Assembly (NCBI GenBank): GCA_001771055.1
Contig: MESS01000087.1
Location: forward strand, 23,432 to 32,892
DNA length: 9,461 nt
Direction of reading: 5' to 3'
Source: Caldithrix sp. RBG_13_44_9
GTDB taxonomy: Bacteria > Calditrichota > Calditrichia > RBG-13-44-9
The position numbers and the translations under genes are program-made. The first letter of the stretch is position 1. The number at the start of each line of letters is the position of its first letter. The notes under the pieces are model-generated. The model saw only the letters and a program-made list of their open reading frames with translations, did no database searches and was not told the origin of the DNA. Positions 6,774 through 9,461 of the stretch are shown here, piece after piece.

Positions 6774-7124
6774 ATGGAATCACAAGCCAAATCTAGATTT
6801 TTGCGTACCTCTCCTCTAAAAATGCGGCGGGTGCTGAACCAGATCAAAGGTCAGAATGTAGAGCTAGCCTTAAATTACCTGCATTTTTCACCCAAGCGGA
6901 GTGCCGATTTTATTGAAAAAGCTCTGCGCTCGGCAGTGGCCAATTTTTTTGAATCATATGAGGGTAAAAAGATTACCACTCACGATCTATATATTAAACA
7001 TGTACGTGTGGATGGCGGACCAGCCCTGCGGCGCTTTCGCCCGATGTCAATGGGCCGGGTAGGCCGGATTCGCCGGCGAACCAGCCATCTCACGATTGTC
7101 ATTGAAGATAAAGTAAAAGAATAA
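6774..7124 (+). CDS. rplV: 50S ribosomal protein L22
   Basis: L22 contacts all six 23S rRNA domains, and its long beta-hairpin lines the exit tunnel next to L4. The product has 116 residues, a little over the roughly 110 of E. coli. It begins with AKSRFLRTSPLKMRRVLNQIKG (5-26), then FIEKALRSAVANF (46-58), HVRVDGGPALRRFRPMSMGRVGRIRRRTSHLTIVI (76-110), which includes the tunnel hairpin. No hairpin deletion or duplication of the kind seen in macrolide-resistant mutants is apparent. GGAG at 6764-6767 is six bases upstream of the ATG. Confidence 0.97.
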   Translation: MESQAKSRFLRTSPLKMRRVLNQIKGQNVELALNYLHFSPKRSADFIEKALRSAVANFFESYEGKKITTHDLYIKHVRVDGGPALRRFRPMSMGRVGRIRRRTSHLTIVIEDKVKE

Positions 7125-7126
7125 TC

Positions 7127-7131
7127 GGAGG
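7127..7131 (+). promoter_or_regulatory. Shine-Dalgarno GGAGG of rpsC, fixes the TTG start
   Basis: GGAGG stands six bases before TTG 7138. The S3 family starts MGQKxNPIGFR, and the in-frame codons after this TTG read GQKTNPIGFR, so no other start fits. Confidence 0.85.
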
Positions 7132-7137
7132 ACGAAC

Positions 7138-7767
7138 TTGGGTCAAAAAACAAATCCAATCGGTTTTCGCCTGAGTGTAACCCGTAACTGGGAATCTCAG
7201 TGGTTCGACGAGAAGAATTTCGGGAAAATGGTGAATGAGGACCTGCTCATTAAGAAATATGTTCGCAAGAGAATCCCGGATGGCGCCATTTCCAAGATTA
7301 AAATTGAAAGAACACCCAAAAAAGTATTGTTAGAATTGAATACTGCCAGACCTGGAGTAGTCATTGGAAAAAAGGGTACCGAAGTTGACAAACTCAAAGA
7401 AGAGTTAAAAAAACTGATCAATAAAGATGTGCAAATTAATATCAAGGAAATTAAACATCCTGAGCTGGATGCCTTTTTAATTTCCCAGAACATTGCCCGG
7501 CAGCTGGAGGGCAAAGTTTCCTTCCGGCGAGCCATGAAGCGGGCGATTACCTCGGCCATGCGGTTGGGAGCAGACGGGATCAAACTTACTTGTTCCGGCC
7601 GGCTGGCAGGTGCGGAAATGGCCCGGACTGAATCTTATAAAGAAGGTCGTATTCCGTTACACACTCTGCGTTCTGACATTGACTATGCCACCAGCACCGC
7701 CATCACCACTTACGGCTGTATCGGCGTGAAGGTTTGGCTGTGCCACGGAACGGTTTTAGAACGCTAA
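7138..7767 (+). CDS. rpsC: 30S ribosomal protein S3
   Basis: S3 forms part of the mRNA entry channel and its helicase-like activity. The product has 209 residues. The N-terminus is GQKTNPIGFRL; a KH RNA-binding domain follows with the GXXG loop at VVIGKKG (74-80). The C-terminal S3 domain shows NIARQLEGKVSFRRAMK (118-134), SGRLAGAEMARTE (153-165), GRIPLHTLRSDIDYATSTAITTYGCIGVKVW (170-200). The protein ends LCHGTVLER just after that domain, so the basic tail of about 20 or more residues found in E. coli S3 is missing. Tail length varies among phyla. The start is TTG. Confidence 0.97.
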   Translation: MGQKTNPIGFRLSVTRNWESQWFDEKNFGKMVNEDLLIKKYVRKRIPDGAISKIKIERTPKKVLLELNTARPGVVIGKKGTEVDKLKEELKKLINKDVQINIKEIKHPELDAFLISQNIARQLEGKVSFRRAMKRAITSAMRLGADGIKLTCSGRLAGAEMARTESYKEGRIPLHTLRSDIDYATSTAITTYGCIGVKVWLCHGTVLER

Positions 7768-7787
7768 CCATTTGAAGGAGAGAAGTC

Positions 7788-8201
7788 ATGTTAATGCCGA
7801 AAAGGGTAAAATATAGAAAACAGCAGCGTGGCAGGGTCCGGGGTAAGGCCCACAGCGGTAGTACCATTACTTTCGGACAATACGGTTTAAAAGCACTGGA
7901 AGCATATTGGATTACCAGTCGGCAAATCGAAGCGGCACGTATTGCGATGACCCGTCACATCAAGCGTGGCGGAAAAGTTTGGATCCGGATATTTCCGGAT
8001 AAGCCGGTAACTAAAAAGCCGGCAGAAACTCGGATGGGAAAAGGAAAAGGTGCCCCGGAATTCTGGGTAGCGGTGGTCAAACCGGGCCGAGTAATGTTTG
8101 AAATTGAAGGTGTGACTGAAGACATTGCCAAAGAGGCCATGCGTTTGGCTTCTCATAAACTGCCCATTAAAACCAGATTTGTGTCACGAGAACAGGCATG
8201 A
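7788..8201 (+). CDS. rplP: 50S ribosomal protein L16
   Basis: L16 is a late-assembling 50S protein that organises the A-site side near the peptidyl-transferase centre. The product has 137 residues, normal length. It starts MLMPKRVKYRKQQRGR, and the ATG at 7788 is preferred over ATG 7794 because the family begins MLxPKR and AAGGAG (7775-7780) is seven bases upstream. Further signatures are SRQIEAARIAMTRHIKRGGKVWIRIFPDKP (44-73) and ETRMGKGKGAPEFWVAVVKPG (80-100). Arg82 corresponds to E. coli Arg81, the target of the oxygenase RoxA/YcfD. Whether a hydroxylase exists here cannot be seen. Confidence 0.98.
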   Translation: MLMPKRVKYRKQQRGRVRGKAHSGSTITFGQYGLKALEAYWITSRQIEAARIAMTRHIKRGGKVWIRIFPDKPVTKKPAETRMGKGKGAPEFWVAVVKPGRVMFEIEGVTEDIAKEAMRLASHKLPIKTRFVSREQA

Positions 8202-8212
8202 GGTAAGGAACA

Positions 8213-8434
8213 ATGAAAGTCAGAGAAATGAGAGAAATACCGACCGAAGAATTGAAGGGGAAATTGGAAGATTTCAAAGATGAGCTGGCCAATCTGAACA
8301 TTCAGAAGGCGACTCATCAGCTGGCAAATCCCAGCCGGATCAAACTGGTGAAGCGAAATATTTCTAAAATCAGATGCATTCTTCGTGAATATGAATTGGG
8401 AATATCCCAACCAAAAACCGAAACCAAAGCCTAG
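8213..8434 (+). CDS. rpmC: 50S ribosomal protein L29
   Basis: L29 packs against L23 at the exit-tunnel rim and contributes to the trigger factor docking site. The product has 73 residues, slightly above the common 60-70. It reads as two long helices with the typical EMREIPTEELKGKLEDFKDEL (about 5-25), NLNIQKATHQLANPSRIKLVKRNISKI (28-54), then a short polar tail ending in TETKA. The nearest TAAGGA (8204-8209) is only three bases from the ATG, with a weaker AGG at 8201-8203, so initiation probably benefits from coupling to rplP, whose stop is 11 bases upstream. Confidence 0.95.
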   Translation: MKVREMREIPTEELKGKLEDFKDELANLNIQKATHQLANPSRIKLVKRNISKIRCILREYELGISQPKTETKA

Positions 8435-8447
8435 GTAATAGAACGAT

Positions 8448-8702
8448 ATGGAAAGAGGAATACGTAAAAGCAGAATCGGGGTGGTGGTAAGCGACAAGAT
8501 GAATAAGACAGCGGTAATAGCAGTCGAACGGCTGGTACAACACCCTGTGTATAAAAAGTTCATCAAAAGAACCTCGAAATTCAAAGCACATGATGAAAAG
8601 AATGAGTGCAAGATCGGTGATAAGGTTAGAATTGTTGAGACCCGGCCTTTGAGTAAAACCAAACGCTGGCGGGTTGTCGAAATACTAGAAAAAGTGAAAT
8701 AA
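8448..8702 (+). CDS. rpsQ: 30S ribosomal protein S17
   Basis: S17 is a primary binder of the 16S 5' domain and shapes the 30S body. The product has 84 residues, normal length. The OB-fold signature is clear: RIGVVVSDKMNKTAVIAVERLVQHPVYKKFIKRTSKFKAHDE (about 9-50), then CKIGDKVRIVETRPLSKTKRWRVVEIL (54-80). Its ribosome-binding site is the weakest in the window: only AGGT at 8433-8436, eleven bases away and overlapping the rpmC stop. Translation is likely coupled to rpmC. Confidence 0.97.
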   Translation: MERGIRKSRIGVVVSDKMNKTAVIAVERLVQHPVYKKFIKRTSKFKAHDEKNECKIGDKVRIVETRPLSKTKRWRVVEILEKVK

Positions 8703-8725
8703 TCCCAGAAGGTGGAGTTTTCGCC

Positions 8726-9094
8726 ATGATACAGGAATATTCAAGATTAAACGTTGCGGATAATTCGGGAGCCAAGCGGGTGATGTGTATCCGGGTGCTA
8801 GGTGGTTCGGACCGGCGTTATGCGTCGGTGGGTGATATCATTGTGGTAAGTGTGAAAAGCGCAATTCCCAATGCACCGGTTAAAAAGGGAGAAGTATCCC
8901 GGGCGGTGGTGGTACGCACCAAAAAAGAAATTAGGCGGGCCGATGGTAGTTACATCCGCTTCGATGAAAATGCGGCGGTACTGTTAAATGAGCAGGGTGA
9001 GCCGCGGGGTACCCGTATATTTGGACCGGTGGCGCGGGAATTACGGGAAAAAGATTTTATGAAAATTGTGTCTTTAGCACCAGAAGTTCTTTAA
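8726..9094 (+). CDS. rplN: 50S ribosomal protein L14
   Basis: L14 lies at the subunit interface, forming a bridge to 16S rRNA, and is the docking site of the silencing factor RsfS. The product has 122 residues, exactly the usual length. It shows MIQEYSRLNVADNSGAKRVMCIRVLGGS (1-28), GDIIVVSVKSAIPNAPVKKGEV (36-57), AVVVRTKKEIRR, and GTRIFGPVARELR (95-107). GGAG at 8714-8717, within a wider AAGGTGGAG, is eight bases before the ATG. Tandem stops TAA TAA close the gene. It is the first gene of the spc block, following rpsQ by 23 bases. Confidence 0.98.
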   Translation: MIQEYSRLNVADNSGAKRVMCIRVLGGSDRRYASVGDIIVVSVKSAIPNAPVKKGEVSRAVVVRTKKEIRRADGSYIRFDENAAVLLNEQGEPRGTRIFGPVARELREKDFMKIVSLAPEVL

Positions 9095-9109
9095 TAAGGA
9101 TATCGTGAT

Positions 9110-9427
9110 ATGAAGAAGATCGTTAAAAACGATTCAGTGATGGTACTGAGTGGTAAATCTCGCGGAAAGACCGGAAAAGTCCTGAAAGTTTTCACGGAGA
9201 AAGGCCGGGCGGTGGTGGAAGGAGTGAATCTGATCAAACGTCACCAACGGCCTACCAAGGATCTGCCGCGGGGCGGCATTGTTGAGAAAGAGGGATCGAT
9301 TCACATTTCGAATCTGAAAGTTATTTGTCCCAAATGTACCCGTCCTACCCGGATCGGGATCAAGATTCTGGAAGACAAGTCAAAAGTGAGATTCTGTAAA
9401 CATTCAGATTGTGGAGAAATTATTTAA
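9110..9427 (+). CDS. rplX: 50S ribosomal protein L24, four-cysteine type
   Basis: L24 initiates 50S assembly by binding the 5' region of 23S rRNA. The product has 105 residues. A KOW-type N-terminus KNDSVMVLSGKSRGKTGKVLKV (6-27) is followed by VEGVNLIKRHQRP (36-48) and GGIVEKEGSIHISNLKV (55-71). The C-terminus holds four cysteines, Cys73-Pro-Lys-Cys76 and Cys96-x4-Cys101, resembling the zinc-ribbon form of L24 found in many bacteria. The second pair is CX4C instead of the CX2C I would expect, so metal binding is plausible but not certain. TAAGGA at 9095-9100 is nine bases upstream. The gene ends with tandem TAA TAA. Confidence 0.97.
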   Translation: MKKIVKNDSVMVLSGKSRGKTGKVLKVFTEKGRAVVEGVNLIKRHQRPTKDLPRGGIVEKEGSIHISNLKVICPKCTRPTRIGIKILEDKSKVRFCKHSDCGEII

Positions 9428-9446
9428 TAAGCTAAAGGTTTTTATC

Positions 9447-9461
9447 ATGGAAAAGTATATC
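9447..9461 (+). CDS. rplE: 50S ribosomal protein L5, first five codons only (3' end outside window)
   Basis: ATG at 9447 opens a frame reading MEKYI to the window edge, nineteen bases after rplX. TAAAGG at 9433-9438 gives a ribosome-binding site eight bases upstream. In the spc block rplX is followed by rplE, and bacterial L5 often begins with a short acidic-aromatic sequence of this kind. The identity rests on gene order rather than on sequence, since only five residues are visible. Confidence 0.7.

Noticed and set aside
7197..7583. 128-residue open frame on the minus strand opposite rpsC
   Set aside because: Antisense shadow of the KH domain of S3; serine/leucine-rich low-complexity translation typical of such shadows.
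8153..8662. 169-residue open frame on the minus strand opposite rplP end, rpmC and rpsQ
   Set aside because: It lies wholly antisense to three well-conserved ribosomal genes, has no recognisable family and no binding site; it is a by-product of their codon composition.
1..9461. Mobile elements, CRISPR, RNA genes, defence or novel accessory system
   Set aside because: Every stretch over 27 bases except the 82-base rpoC-rpsL spacer is accounted for by a conserved housekeeping gene; no repeats, transposase, tRNA-like or foreign-composition segment was seen.

Overview
This window is a stretch of the conserved bacterial transcription/translation supercluster, all on the + strand: the 3' end of rpoC, the str block (rpsL, rpsG, fusA), then directly the S10 block (rpsJ, rplC, rplD, rplW, rplB, rpsS, rplV, rpsC, rplP, rpmC, rpsQ) and the start of the spc block (rplN, rplX, first codons of rplE). 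Every gene is full length except the two cut by the window edges. There is no mobile element, CRISPR array, RNA gene, pseudogene or foreign insertion, and no gene-free stretch over 82 bases.

Organism: bacterial, with GC content in the mid-40s by eye. Two features point to the FCB superphylum (Bacteroidota, Chlorobiota and relatives). The beta' C-terminus has a longer segment between FLEG and LLGIT that resembles the Bacteroidota form, and fusA is followed directly by rpsJ with no tuf. L2 also carries DHPMGGGEG, which I recall from the same group. However, almost every gene has a good Shine-Dalgarno sequence, which is unlike typical Bacteroidota. My best guess is a non-Bacteroidota FCB or FCB-adjacent lineage (for example Calditrichota, Marinimicrobia, Cloacimonadota or KSB1-like). 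This is inference from remembered family sequences; no alignment was run.

Layout: (1) 2-640, beta' C-terminus. (2) 641-722, an 82-base spacer whose first 71 bases are only about 14% GC; it is the only plausible place for an internal promoter. (3) 723-3704, S12, S7 and EF-G. (4) 3715-8702, S10, L3, L4, L23, L2, S19, L22, S3, L16, L29 and S17, with gaps of 10-24 bases or a 4-base overlap. (5) 8726-9461, L14, L24 and the first five codons of L5. From rpsL on, no gap exceeds 27 bases and none holds a terminator-like hairpin, so a single long transcript is likely.

How the genes work together: the transcript couples RNA polymerase beta', the 30S decoding and head proteins (S12, S7, S10, S19, S3, S17), the translocase EF-G, and the 50S peptidyl-transferase, exit-tunnel and early-assembly proteins (L2, L3, L4, L22, L23, L29, L16, L14, L24). 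I found no undescribed system. The points worth a second look are architectural: the str-S10 fusion without tuf or an S10 leader, the very short rpsL-rpsG spacer, three non-AUG starts in high-expression genes, the AT-rich leader, and a four-cysteine L24 with unusual CX2C/CX4C spacing.
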